The notes beneath the pieces are model-generated. The model saw only the letters and a list, made by a program, of their open reading frames with translations, was not told where the DNA came from and made no database searches. DNA of 64,000 bases, from NCBI RefSeq assembly GCF_017115105.1, contig NZ_JABXKH010000135.1, positions 116,386 through 180,385 of the forward strand, in the 5' to 3' direction. Positions 6,299 to 15,462 of this stretch are shown piece after piece (position 1 is the stretch's first letter; each line of letters starts with the position of its first letter). Both the position numbers and the translations under genes were made by a program. The stretch is from Nostoc sp. NMS2. Its GTDB lineage: Bacteria > Cyanobacteriota > Cyanobacteriia > Cyanobacteriales > Nostocaceae.

Positions 6299-7171
6299 TT
6301 AATTAAACAATGTCCCCAAGAAATTGATAATTGGTTTCCAAAAGATACCAGTCAACACATAGGGAGCGTATTGTAAAAGCGGTAAGCTTGACTGCTTCGA
6401 CGACTTTAGCGGTAAACACTCCAAGAGAAAAGGCACTATACAGGTAAGCCCATAGGCAGTTGCTAAGGCTGTATTCCATTTAGGTTCATCTCCTGGTATG
6501 GGGCTATAATAAATACCCAGCATAATGAAAGAGATCATTAAAAACTGCTCCCATAAAAACCAGGATTGGGGTGGTAGAAAATAAACTAACCGGAGAAAGC
6601 TGTTGTTGTCTATTTTTTGTCGCATCCCCAAAAGTACAGCCCAAGTTGCAGCCCCAACCATACCATCATCTTTCAGTCCATAAGTTCTTTGAAAGCGTTT
6701 AACGCCTCTTTCAGTTTCACGACTAAAATACCCATCAGGTTCTTTTTTGAAAAACCCTTCTTCATTGAGAATTATTTGCAGTTCTTTAACTGCGTCCTGT
6801 AACTTTGGAGACATACTTTTTTGATTGCGATAAAGCTTTGGGTAGAAAAGACAAGACCAACTCAGTGGCCCAACTATTCCATCTACCTGAAGATTATTGG
6901 CTTTCTGAAATTTGATTACAGCTTCTTCTGTTTCTAAGTCAAATTTACCACTAATAGTTGAGAGAAAACCCTGAGCTTGTAGTCGCTCTTGGAGTTCATT
7001 GATTGATTCTTGTGCAGAGTTTGGCGAAAAGCCTCGGTATAATATAGGACGTTTATTGAATACACAGACTTGTTTTTCTTCTGGAAAATAACGCCGGGAT
7101 TGTTTTAGTCCAAACAAGAGGTTTAGAAAGTTAAGTGTTTTATTTGTCATAGTTTTATTGGAGATTTCCAA
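6299..7171 (-). CDS. Peptidoglycan-binding membrane protein (two PG_binding_1 repeats)
   Basis: 290 residues. Two peptidoglycan-binding type 1 repeats follow each other: residues about 50-110 (ending DGIVGPLSW) and about 125-185 (ending DDGMVGAATW), each with the helix pattern of the family. The last 100 residues hold about three hydrophobic segments, so the protein is membrane-bound with its binding repeats before the membrane part. No catalytic domain is seen. It probably anchors something to the wall or senses it; this is inference. It is divergent from the NB-ARC gene. Confidence 0.8.
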   Translation of the reverse strand: MEISNKTMTNKTLNFLNLLFGLKQSRRYFPEEKQVCVFNKRPILYRGFSPNSAQESINELQERLQAQGFLSTISGKFDLETEEAVIKFQKANNLQVDGIVGPLSWSCLFYPKLYRNQKSMSPKLQDAVKELQIILNEEGFFKKEPDGYFSRETERGVKRFQRTYGLKDDGMVGAATWAVLLGMRQKIDNNSFLRLVYFLPPQSWFLWEQFLMISFIMLGIYYSPIPGDEPKWNTALATAYGLTCIVPFLLECLPLKSSKQSSLPLLQYAPYVLTGIFWKPIINFLGTLFN

Positions 7172-7367
7172 GAAAGAAATTATCTAAATAAACGAACCGT
7201 CGATATGGTCGGCAGCCTCTACTTACTAGAGACAAAAATAAACTTATAAATTAGCTTACTGGTTAAATTTAAGACAGGAATTAACACTGTTAAAAAAATG
7301 TTACTAATTTGTTAAGCTTTTGTTCATTAAAATGTTACTAACGCCACATTGATGACGAATTTATTGG

Positions 7368-9701
7368 GTGATATTTATGCCAGGTCAGTCAGAAGATTGG
7401 AATTTACCTAAAAGTTGGAATCGCAAGATTTTGCAGGACTGGGAGATAGACCGACTACTGACTAATTTGGAGGTTACGCTTCAAAAACGTTACAGACAAA
7501 GTACTAGGAAAGACTTGTTACTTGGGTTACTCTGTGGGTACAGCTTGAAAAAGATTGGTCAAGATTTGCACAAAAAAAACGCTGTTGTTAGAGCAGGTTT
7601 AAGCAATATCTATCGGGATATCGAAGCTTTGACAGGAGAACCAAATAAAACTGTTAAGTCCAGTAATGTTGTCTACGTTCTGGAAAAACATGGTTATCGT
7701 AGAGGTTCTGTTGTAGCTGCTATCCAACGCCGTGACATCCCTCACAATTTGCCAGCACCGACTTACACCCAATTTATTGGTCGGGAGGCAGATATGAAAA
7801 AGCTATTAGAACGCCTTTCGTCGGTGCATGGCGCTCACATGATCACAGTACATGGCATTGGTGGCGTAGGTAAAACGGCGCTGGTGTTAGCAGCTGCTTA
7901 CTTATGCTTAAAAGCTAGTAACGAAAACTCTTCTGACGCACCCAAATTTGATGCGATTATTTTCACTTCAGCCAAACAGCAAGAACTTATTCCCACTAAC
8001 AGTATATTGTGGCGGCAACAGGGACAGCGTAATCTACGCGATATCTTTCGAGAAATTGCTAATGCTTTAGACGACCCGACAATTCTTCAATCTCCTCCCA
8101 ATGACCAATTTGATCGTGTTCGCCAAATTCTCTCAAAACGGAGAACACTGTTGATTGTGGACAATATGGAGACTATAGAGGATAGGAATGAGGTTATTGA
8201 GTTTTTATATAATCTACCCATTTGCATCAAAGTAATAATTACTAGCCGTGAACAAATTGCTTTGCTGCCAATCCGTCTGCGAAACTTACCTCCAGATGAT
8301 GGTTTGCAGTTGATTCGACAACAAGCTGAAGAAAAAGGGATAAGCATTAATGATCAGGACTCTAAACAACTCTACGATCGCACTGGCGGAATCCCTTTGG
8401 CGATCGTCTATTCGATTGGTCAATTATCCAGTGGCTACTCGCTAAACTCGGTATTGAATCGATTAACCTCGGCTACAGGTGATGTGGCTCGTTTTTGCTT
8501 TGAGCAATCAGTGCAGGGAATCAAGGGACAACCACTCCACAAGTTACTTATGTCACTAGCGATTTTTCCTGACTCTGCCATCCTCGCTGCTGTGGCTGAG
8601 GTTGCTGGACTAACAACCGCTCCTGATGCTGTAAATAATGGCTTGGCACGTTTACAGCAACTTTCGTTGGTGAATCTCAACCCAGAGACTAAGCGGTTTG
8701 ATATGCTCTCTCTGACTCGTGAATACGCCTTAGCAGAATTAGCTGCTTACCCAGATTTTGAGAGGGAAGCACGGAGGCGCTGGGTGAGATGGTATCTGGA
8801 TTTTGCCCATAATTATGCTGGAGAAGATTGGGAAAAGTGGATACACTACAATAAGTTGGAGCCAGAAGAAGGAAATCTGCGAGCAGTACTTCATTGGTGT
8901 GAAGACAAAGAACACTATGAAGCAGTTAGAGATTTATGGCTTCTCTTAAGCCACTATGCAAATCTCTACGCCTATTGGGACGATCGCTTAGATTGGCTGC
9001 AATGGCTTATAGAACAATCAGAACGGCGTGGTGAATGGTCTTCTTTTGTAAAAATCATCGTCCGTAAAAGCTGGCTACTAATTCGAGAGTGTTCCTCTGT
9101 GAGTCTGAAAGAAGCAGACAAAATTTTGCGGCGGACGTGGATTTTGCGTCACCATGCAGATTTATGTGTTCAGGCTGACTTAGCCGAAAGTATGGCTAGG
9201 CTGCAAATTAGACAGAAGGATTATCAAGATGCACGCCACTGGCTAACGGTAGAAGAAAAATTGGTGATCGAGGCGAATCTAGAGGAGCGTCAGCACATCC
9301 GCTATTTTATTCCCGTTCTTTATCATCAGGCTGAAATCCTTTATTTAGAAAGTGAATATCTTTTAGCAAAGAAGCTCTTTCAAGAGGTGATGAAAAGTGC
9401 AAAAAAAATTAGTTGGCATCGGGTGATCAATTCTGCTCAAAATTGGCTGGCTGATATTGCAATTGAACAAGGCGATCGCGATGAAGCTGAAAAGCTATTA
9501 ATTCAAGGCTTCACTGTCGCTGAAATGACTCACAACAAGCGACGTTTGGCTCGCTATCAGCGTTCTTTTGCCCGTTGGGAGAAAAAGTGGGGAAGTGCAG
9601 AGAAAGCCTACCAATTGTCAATTAAGGCTATTGATGGTTTTAAGCTCTTGGGAATGACACGGGATGCACAGGAGATGCAAATTTTCTTTGATTCTCTATA
9701 A
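7368..9701 (+). CDS. NB-ARC domain STAND ATPase
   Basis: 777 residues from GTG 7368; ATG 7377 (MPGQSEDWNLPKSW) is an equally likely start. The first 110 residues are a winged/helix-turn-helix-like module often seen in front of cyanobacterial NB-ARC proteins. The NB-ARC ATPase follows, with P-loop HGIGGVGKTAL (about 163), Walker B LLIVDNME (about 261) and GGIPLAI (about 341). The C-terminal 330 residues are helical, TPR-like, with no enzymatic effector visible. STAND ATPases of this kind act as signal-responsive switches, in regulation or phage defence. It has no operon partner: the nearest downstream gene is 350 bp away. Confidence 0.88.
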   Translation: MIFMPGQSEDWNLPKSWNRKILQDWEIDRLLTNLEVTLQKRYRQSTRKDLLLGLLCGYSLKKIGQDLHKKNAVVRAGLSNIYRDIEALTGEPNKTVKSSNVVYVLEKHGYRRGSVVAAIQRRDIPHNLPAPTYTQFIGREADMKKLLERLSSVHGAHMITVHGIGGVGKTALVLAAAYLCLKASNENSSDAPKFDAIIFTSAKQQELIPTNSILWRQQGQRNLRDIFREIANALDDPTILQSPPNDQFDRVRQILSKRRTLLIVDNMETIEDRNEVIEFLYNLPICIKVIITSREQIALLPIRLRNLPPDDGLQLIRQQAEEKGISINDQDSKQLYDRTGGIPLAIVYSIGQLSSGYSLNSVLNRLTSATGDVARFCFEQSVQGIKGQPLHKLLMSLAIFPDSAILAAVAEVAGLTTAPDAVNNGLARLQQLSLVNLNPETKRFDMLSLTREYALAELAAYPDFEREARRRWVRWYLDFAHNYAGEDWEKWIHYNKLEPEEGNLRAVLHWCEDKEHYEAVRDLWLLLSHYANLYAYWDDRLDWLQWLIEQSERRGEWSSFVKIIVRKSWLLIRECSSVSLKEADKILRRTWILRHHADLCVQADLAESMARLQIRQKDYQDARHWLTVEEKLVIEANLEERQHIRYFIPVLYHQAEILYLESEYLLAKKLFQEVMKSAKKISWHRVINSAQNWLADIAIEQGDRDEAEKLLIQGFTVAEMTHNKRRLARYQRSFARWEKKWGSAEKAYQLSIKAIDGFKLLGMTRDAQEMQIFFDSL

Positions 9702-9860
9702 TCATAGACGGGCAAGATGGGATAATTTATCGAAACAGAATTCTGACTTCTGAATTCTTCTTCAATTCTTGGAAATCCCTAAAAGCGCGATCGCATATCC
9801 ACCAAAACTAGGTATGATAATTTTTTATAAGATAATGTAATATAACTTAGCAGTATTCGA

Positions 9861-9889
9861 GCGATGCCTACGGCGGGCTGCGCCTACGC
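9861..9889 (+). repeat. Short palindromic repeat (GATGCCTACGGCGG family)
   Basis: A 29-bp copy beginning GCGATGCCTACGGCGG, in the 351-bp gap before gor. Compared with the copy in the cytochrome gene (34643) it differs at two positions. The rest of this gap holds two HIP1-like sites and nothing else I can name. Confidence 0.65.
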
Positions 9890-10052
9890 TATTCCTTTTC
9901 AATCTAATTGTAAGCAAAGCAGCAATTTGCTACCTATCAGAATAGTTTCATCCAAACTTGTCCACCCAAAGACAGTAGATTAAGTTTTGTCTGAATAACT
10001 ATAAGGAATGAAATAGCTCTGCTTTCCAAAAAGTAAAAAGGAACAGATTTTT

Positions 10053-11399
10053 ATGGCATTTGATTACAACCTGTTTGTCATTGGTGCTGGGCCTGGTGGA
10101 TTGGCAGCAGCTAAAAAAGCAGCTAGTTACGGTGTCCGTGTGGCTATTGCCGAACAAGAATCCATCGGTGGAACCTGTGTAAATCGCGGTTGCATTCCCA
10201 AAAAACTGATTGTCTACGCTGCTGACTTCGCCCTGCAAAACCAAATAGCGCCCAGTTATGGGTGGAGTGAGTGTCAAACATATTTTGACTGGACATTATT
10301 TATTAAGTCAGTACATCAGCATCTTGACACCCTTAACCAGTCTTACTTTCAGCAATTACACAAAGCTGGAATTGAACTAATTTGCGATCGGGCCACTTTC
10401 ATTGATGCTCATACTATCGATATCAATGGACTTAAAGTTACAGCCGACAAAATTTTAATTTCTGTGGGAGGGCAACCCCTCAAGCCCAAAATCCCAGGTA
10501 TAGAATATGCCATTACATCCCGCGAGATGTTTCAGCTACCTTATCTACCAAAACGTTTAGCGATTATTGGCGGTGGCTACATTGGCGTAGAATTTTCCAG
10601 CATGATGCACGCTTTCGGTTGCGAGGTGACGGTGATTGAAAAAGACGAGATGATTTTATCGGGGTTTGATGATGACATTCGCTCTGCGGTACAACAAGGT
10701 TTGAGCAAACGCGGAATTAAGTTATTGACTAGTAGTACTGTTCAAGAAATCAAATACTCAGACGAGAGTTTGTTGTTGACTATTACTGGTAAGAAGCGAG
10801 AAATAATTACAGCAGATACGATCTTGGTTGCCACAGGTTACGCTCCAAATACCAAGAATCTTGGTTTAGAAAATGCCCATGTTGAACTTGGCGAACATGG
10901 TGCAATCAAAGTAGATGAATACAGCTGCACCAGCCAAGAAAATATTTTTGCTGTGGGTGACTGCACCAGCCGCGTGCAATTGTCTCCAGTGGCGAAGGCA
11001 GAAGGTATTGCTTTTGCCAATACAGTTTTTGGCAACAAGGCGCAAAAACTGAATTATGATTATGTGCCCACTGCTGTTTTTTGCCGTCCAGAAGCGGCTA
11101 GTGTGGGGATGACGGAGGCGAAGGCACGGGAAAAATTTGGTGAATCTGTACAATGCTACTGCACCCAGTTCCAACCACTTTTGTATCAGCTAACCGAACA
11201 GCATGAGCCAAGCACTATGAAGCTAGTGTTAAATGGTGATTCTGGGCAAGTTTTGGGCGCTCATCTGGTGGGTGAACACGCAGCAGATATCATTCAAAGT
11301 CTGGGCGTGGCAATTCGCAAGGGCATTACCAAGGAAGACTTGGATGAAACAATAGGCATTCATCCCACGGTAGGAGAAGAATTTTTGTCGTTAAATTAG
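10053..11399 (+). CDS. gor: Glutathione-disulfide reductase
   Basis: A 448-residue flavoenzyme that reduces oxidised glutathione with NADPH. FAD-binding GAGPGG is at residues 11-16 and the redox-active disulfide is GGTCVNRGCIPKK with C42 and C47. The NADPH-binding GGGYIGVEFSSMMHAFG lies near 172, and the C-terminal HPTVGEEFL carries the catalytic histidine of the partner subunit. CVNRGC together with the IPKK sequence separates it from lipoamide dehydrogenase. Start ATG 10053 follows AAAAAGGAAC. It works in cytosolic redox defence. The gene is alone; a GC-rich heptamer array starts a few bases after its stop. Confidence 0.93.
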   Translation: MAFDYNLFVIGAGPGGLAAAKKAASYGVRVAIAEQESIGGTCVNRGCIPKKLIVYAADFALQNQIAPSYGWSECQTYFDWTLFIKSVHQHLDTLNQSYFQQLHKAGIELICDRATFIDAHTIDINGLKVTADKILISVGGQPLKPKIPGIEYAITSREMFQLPYLPKRLAIIGGGYIGVEFSSMMHAFGCEVTVIEKDEMILSGFDDDIRSAVQQGLSKRGIKLLTSSTVQEIKYSDESLLLTITGKKREIITADTILVATGYAPNTKNLGLENAHVELGEHGAIKVDEYSCTSQENIFAVGDCTSRVQLSPVAKAEGIAFANTVFGNKAQKLNYDYVPTAVFCRPEAASVGMTEAKAREKFGESVQCYCTQFQPLLYQLTEQHEPSTMKLVLNGDSGQVLGAHLVGEHAADIIQSLGVAIRKGITKEDLDETIGIHPTVGEEFLSLN

Positions 11400-11411
11400 G
11401 TGCGGGAATGA

Positions 11412-11716
11412 GGGAAGGGAGCAGGGAGCAGGGAGCAGGGGGCAGGGGGCAGGGGGCAAGGGGGCAGGGGGCAAGGGGGCAGGGGGCAGGGGGCAGGAGG
11501 AGCAATTCACTTGTGGGATTCGACTCCTTCTGAATTGAAGCCACTGAACTATCGTAAGAAAGCGGGAAGCTGACGCAACACTGGAGGTCTTAAACCCTTG
11601 CTCCCTCTGGTCGTGACAGTTCTAGAGTCCGGGCATTTTTCCCCCTGCTCCCTTGCCCCCTTGCCCCCTGCCCCTTGCCCCCTGCCCCCTGCTCCCTGCT
11701 CCCTGCTCCCTGCAAA
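11412..11716. repeat. Heptamer arrays in inverted orientation
   Basis: From 11412 to about 11500 runs an array of GGGAGCA/GGGGGCA heptamers. From about 11641 to 11716 runs its inverse, CCCCCTG/CTCCCTG. The two arms could form a long imperfect hairpin around a 140-base spacer in which I see nothing else. Such arrays are typical of Nostoc-type genomes. They lie between the convergent gor and kinase genes and could act as a transcription barrier. Confidence 0.75.
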
Positions 11717-11744
11717 TAATTCTCCCCACCTCCCCGTGTCCTTC

Positions 11745-14105
11745 TCAAGGAGTTTCTGAGGATGCTTCTGAGCAAGATTTTGTGGGAGCGTTTAATTGGT
11801 CTAAAGTATTCATTAATGAGTCATCCCCTAGCATGGGGTATGTGCTTTGGAAATTTACCACATCGTCAAAAGCTTTTAGATCCTCAAGAGCCTCTGATGC
11901 AGACTGGTATCGGTGTTTGAAGTCATCCAGCACCATTTTACTGAGAATCTTAGCAAGGAATCGGCTTACCTGAGAGCGTAGTTTACCGCCGTAGGCATCG
12001 CTCCATTTGATCTCTCCATCAGCATCTCTATCTAGCTCACGGGGTGCTACACCAGTCAAGGCTCTAATCCCAACCATACCCACTGCATAGATATCACTAC
12101 TGTATTGGGGACGGCCAAAACATTGTTCGCTTGGTGCGTAACCCTGAGTCCCAATGCCAATAGTAAAGGGGGTTTGCTCTTCAGTCTCAAGCTGCTTTGT
12201 GCTGACTTCTTTGACGGCTCCAAAATCAATCAATACCAGTTTTCCGTCTGAGTGTCGCCGGATAATATTACTGGGCTTAATATCCCGGTGAATCACATTG
12301 TTTTTATGAACAAATGTTAATGTTTGCAATAAGTCTCTGACAATTTTGATCGCGGCAATTTCATCAATTGCTCTACCTGGTGGCAATTCCTGATTTAAAG
12401 TATGACCAATTATCTGTTCTTGCACGAGATAAAATTCTTCATCTTCTTCAAAATATGCCAAAAGTTGAGGAATCTGATCGTGTGTTCCTAATTTTTCTAA
12501 GGTTTGCGCCTCTGAGTGAAATAAACGTCTAGCAAGTTGTAAGGCTTCTGGTTTAGTGCTGGCTGGTTTTAGTTGCTTGACAACACATAGCGGACTCCCA
12601 GGACGTTGGGTATCTTCGGCAATATAGGTTTCGCTGAATCCACCGGAACCGAGAACTTTGACAATTTTGTAGCGTCGAGCCAAGACTTTTCCTGATAAGG
12701 CTAAATCTCGTTGCTGGATTAGATATTGCAAGTCATATTGTTGACTGATAATCTCTTGGACAACTGGAGAAGTTTGATACTTCTGAAAAATGTTTACTAA
12801 TTGACGTTTTCTGATGCTTTCCCTCATAACTGAGGTTCCTAAGTAGGAAAGTCCGGTCATGGCGATCGCAATCATTGGTACAATCGTAGGGAAAATTAAT
12901 TGACCATAGACAAATAACCCATAGCTAATTCCTAACCAAGTGGCAGATAGAGCGAGGCTACATAGAAATCTATTGATACTACGCTTGCGTCTGCTAATCA
13001 TCAAGGCTGCACTGCCAACTAGAGTTAGCACAAACAAACCCTGCAATGGTGGTGTGTTAATTCCTGGAGCGATGGCTTTTCCTGACATCAAAGTTGCGAT
13101 CGCATTGGCGTGAATTTCCACGCCTGACATCGGTTTAGCGCTGTTGCTAGCTGCGACTGGATAATAATCATTATTTAACTTATCTGTCGCACCAATCAGC
13201 ACTATCTTGTCTTTGAAGACCTTTCCCTGCTGCAAATAGGTGTTCCAATTTTCCGGGTCGAGTACGTGCCAAAAGGGTATTTGCTCAAATGTACCCGCAG
13301 AACCCCAAAAATAAATGCGATCGCCTTTTGGTCGCGGATAATTTACTTGTGCTGTTCTGAGTGCTGCTTCATCAAAAGAGGGTAGCTTCTCGATTAAATT
13401 ACCTTCAGCCAACGATTTAGAAAACTCACTTGCCAATCGATGAACTTTACCATCCACCTCTACGGGAAAATTAACTGAGCCAATGGAAACTGACCCTGTA
13501 CGAAACATCTGTTGTGGGTCTGTCAGTTGTGTAAAAGTCCCTTGGTGCGTTTGGGAATTTTCGTAGACGGCTGCTAAGGTAACTTTACTGCCATATTTTT
13601 GCAATACTGCTTGGAATTGGCGATCGTCAGTAGCTCCATAACTACTTGGCGTGTCAAAAACTACATCTATTGCTACAGAGCGGACACCTGCTTTAATTAA
13701 CTTTGTAATTATCTGGGCATAAGCAGCACGTCTATAAGGATAAGATTTCAGTGTTTCTAGGTAGGCATACTGTTTCGGATTTGTTTTATAGTACTGTTCG
13801 GGAACTGATATTGACTGATCGTCTATTGCTAAAATTACGATGTCTTCTGGAGGCACAATCGGCCCACGCAGTTGAAAAAAGCCAGAAAGCGTCTTATTTT
13901 CGATCAACTGAACCGATTCCCCACCAGAAGCACTCAGCAGTGCTGCACCCATTACGCAAGCTCCAGCGAGGAGATGACCTAAGCGAATCATCCATCTAGA
14001 CTGGCGAGCCGATGATGTTGACGTTACTTTTGTCGGTTTACTTGAGTGTCTATTGGCAGCAGAGACATAGTTTTTAGTTAAGGTAGATGTAGGTTCTTCT
14101 GCCAT
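11745..14105 (-). CDS. CHASE2 domain serine/threonine protein kinase
   Basis: 786 residues. After one N-terminal membrane segment comes a CHASE2 sensor domain (about 60-360, containing VAIDVVFDTPSSYG), expected to lie outside the cytoplasm, then about three membrane segments (365-450). The C-terminal kinase has the Gly loop LGSGGFSETYIAED (about 485), HRDIKPSN (about 605), DFGAVKEV (about 632) and a GIGTQGYAPSEQ activation segment. It should phosphorylate proteins in response to an external signal. Oddly, SDAYGGKLR near residue 700 is encoded by a copy of a genomic palindromic repeat, an apparent in-frame insertion in the C-lobe. The C-terminus continues 75 residues beyond it. Confidence 0.92.
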   Translation of the reverse strand: MAEEPTSTLTKNYVSAANRHSSKPTKVTSTSSARQSRWMIRLGHLLAGACVMGAALLSASGGESVQLIENKTLSGFFQLRGPIVPPEDIVILAIDDQSISVPEQYYKTNPKQYAYLETLKSYPYRRAAYAQIITKLIKAGVRSVAIDVVFDTPSSYGATDDRQFQAVLQKYGSKVTLAAVYENSQTHQGTFTQLTDPQQMFRTGSVSIGSVNFPVEVDGKVHRLASEFSKSLAEGNLIEKLPSFDEAALRTAQVNYPRPKGDRIYFWGSAGTFEQIPFWHVLDPENWNTYLQQGKVFKDKIVLIGATDKLNNDYYPVAASNSAKPMSGVEIHANAIATLMSGKAIAPGINTPPLQGLFVLTLVGSAALMISRRKRSINRFLCSLALSATWLGISYGLFVYGQLIFPTIVPMIAIAMTGLSYLGTSVMRESIRKRQLVNIFQKYQTSPVVQEIISQQYDLQYLIQQRDLALSGKVLARRYKIVKVLGSGGFSETYIAEDTQRPGSPLCVVKQLKPASTKPEALQLARRLFHSEAQTLEKLGTHDQIPQLLAYFEEDEEFYLVQEQIIGHTLNQELPPGRAIDEIAAIKIVRDLLQTLTFVHKNNVIHRDIKPSNIIRRHSDGKLVLIDFGAVKEVSTKQLETEEQTPFTIGIGTQGYAPSEQCFGRPQYSSDIYAVGMVGIRALTGVAPRELDRDADGEIKWSDAYGGKLRSQVSRFLAKILSKMVLDDFKHRYQSASEALEDLKAFDDVVNFQSTYPMLGDDSLMNTLDQLNAPTKSCSEASSETP
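11976..12001 (-). repeat. Palindromic repeat inside the CHASE2 kinase coding sequence
   Basis: These 26 bases are the exact inverse complement of 3379-3404. In the kinase frame they encode SDAYGGKLR, between EIKW and SQVSRFLAKIL. Related kinases usually go from this W to the next helix with only a few residues, so this looks like an in-frame insertion tolerated in a surface loop. Confidence 0.75.
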
Positions 14106-14845
14106 ATCATGTTACTGATTGATTTAAGTCCAACACTTTTATTTATTCAGACCACGTTTTAGTGCAAGCACATTGAAATAATACTTAAATGACAATCTTA
14201 TACATTTGTAAAGTATCTTCTATTCATCAACAAACTTTTATTGGCAGAGCTAGCCCCCAAGAGATTCCTACTCAGGTACTGCCTAAGTTATTGTTTTTTT
14301 GTTAAGTGAGTTACAACTAGTGATTGTCTCACAGATCAGAGCCGGATCTACTTCGCCTCTGCAATTGGTTACGGCGAGATTTTATCCTAACCTAACCAAC
14401 AGGTACGTTCCTAACTGGGTGTTTTACCAGAAGCTGTCCCAAGTCCGTCTTCTGTCTTTGGCGCAATATTGGTACTCTCCACAAAGCGTGTCCTGATACT
14501 GAAAGCTTTAACTATAGATAGGCATCAAATTATATCTTACCCTAAGCTTATGCCATACCTCTTTAGGAGTAAACTTTAATGTTATACAGCGATAAATGCT
14601 GTTACTGGTTCAATTTTATTGGTAGATTTTGATCAGATGGTAGCTATTGCAGTGCTGGAGGTGAATAAGGTTTAGCACCCAGCATCTCAACTCCAATGTT
14701 GCATCCGTTTTTATGCCTTGAAAGAGGTAGGATAAAAGCTATAGATGAAGAGCTACTTTATAGATATTAGCAAACTTGCTATTTGAAAATTGCTATAATC
14801 TATTGTTCCATCTAAATTCATTTATATTATTAGGTGTAAATTTGT
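14106..14845. other. 740-bp intergenic region
   Basis: Between the divergent kinase and NYN genes. It is AT-rich with no convincing gene. A 65-codon frame at 14299-14496 has no recognisable features and I do not support it. No clear RNA gene or terminator is seen. It must contain the promoters for both neighbours. Confidence 0.5.
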
Positions 14846-15367
14846 ATGGGTTCTCCAATGAATCGTCTGTCTATTTTTGTAGACGGAAACAATATGTTCT
14901 ATGCTCAACAAAAAAATGGGTGGTTTTTTGACCCACGGCGAGTCTTAGAATACTTTAAACATGAGCAATCAGAAACAACATTAATTAATGCATTCTGGTA
15001 CACTGGCTTAAAAGACCCACAAGATCAACGAGGGTTTAGAGATGCTCTAATTAGTCTAGGATATACAGTCCGAACTAAAATTCTTAAAGAATACTATGAT
15101 GATACATCCGGTCGGTACTCGCAAAAAGCGAATTTAGATATTGAAATTGTTGTAGATATGTTTAATACAGTAGACCAGTATGACCGAGTAGTATTATTCA
15201 GTGGTGATGGAGATTTTGAACGAGCAATTGAACTATTGCGCTCAAAAAATACACATATTACGGTAGTATCAACAGAAGGAATGATCGCTAGAGAACTACG
15301 GAACGCTACTGATAGATATATAGATTTAAATGATATCAGAGATCAAATAGAAAAAACCGAAGGTTAG
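14846..15367 (+). CDS. NYN domain protein (LabA/DUF88 family)
   Basis: 173 residues from ATG 14846; MNRLSIFV from 14858 is an alternative start. It is a single PIN-like NYN nuclease fold with acidic residues in FVDGNNMFYAQ, ANLDIEIVVDMF and FSGDGDFERAIELL, the three conserved positions of the metal site. LabA proteins of this family affect circadian output in cyanobacteria, and NYN domains generally act on RNA. The specific role here is unknown. It is 95 bp upstream of leuA on the same strand and could be cotranscribed with it. Confidence 0.85.
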   Translation: MGSPMNRLSIFVDGNNMFYAQQKNGWFFDPRRVLEYFKHEQSETTLINAFWYTGLKDPQDQRGFRDALISLGYTVRTKILKEYYDDTSGRYSQKANLDIEIVVDMFNTVDQYDRVVLFSGDGDFERAIELLRSKNTHITVVSTEGMIARELRNATDRYIDLNDIRDQIEKTEG

Positions 15368-15462
15368 TAGCCTTAGCAATTATTTACAAAGGTAAGAGTA
15401 AAAGAAAAACTAAGGTTGAAGATATATTGAGCCACAAGTAAAAATTAAACAACAAACCGCAA

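Noticed and set aside
11653..11973. A plus-strand frame of about 100 codons
   Set aside because: It consists of heptamer-derived CPLPLAPCP peptide and then the antisense of the CHASE2 kinase.
14299..14496. 65-codon frame in the 740-bp gap
   Set aside because: No ribosome site, no recognisable domain, and no support from neighbours.
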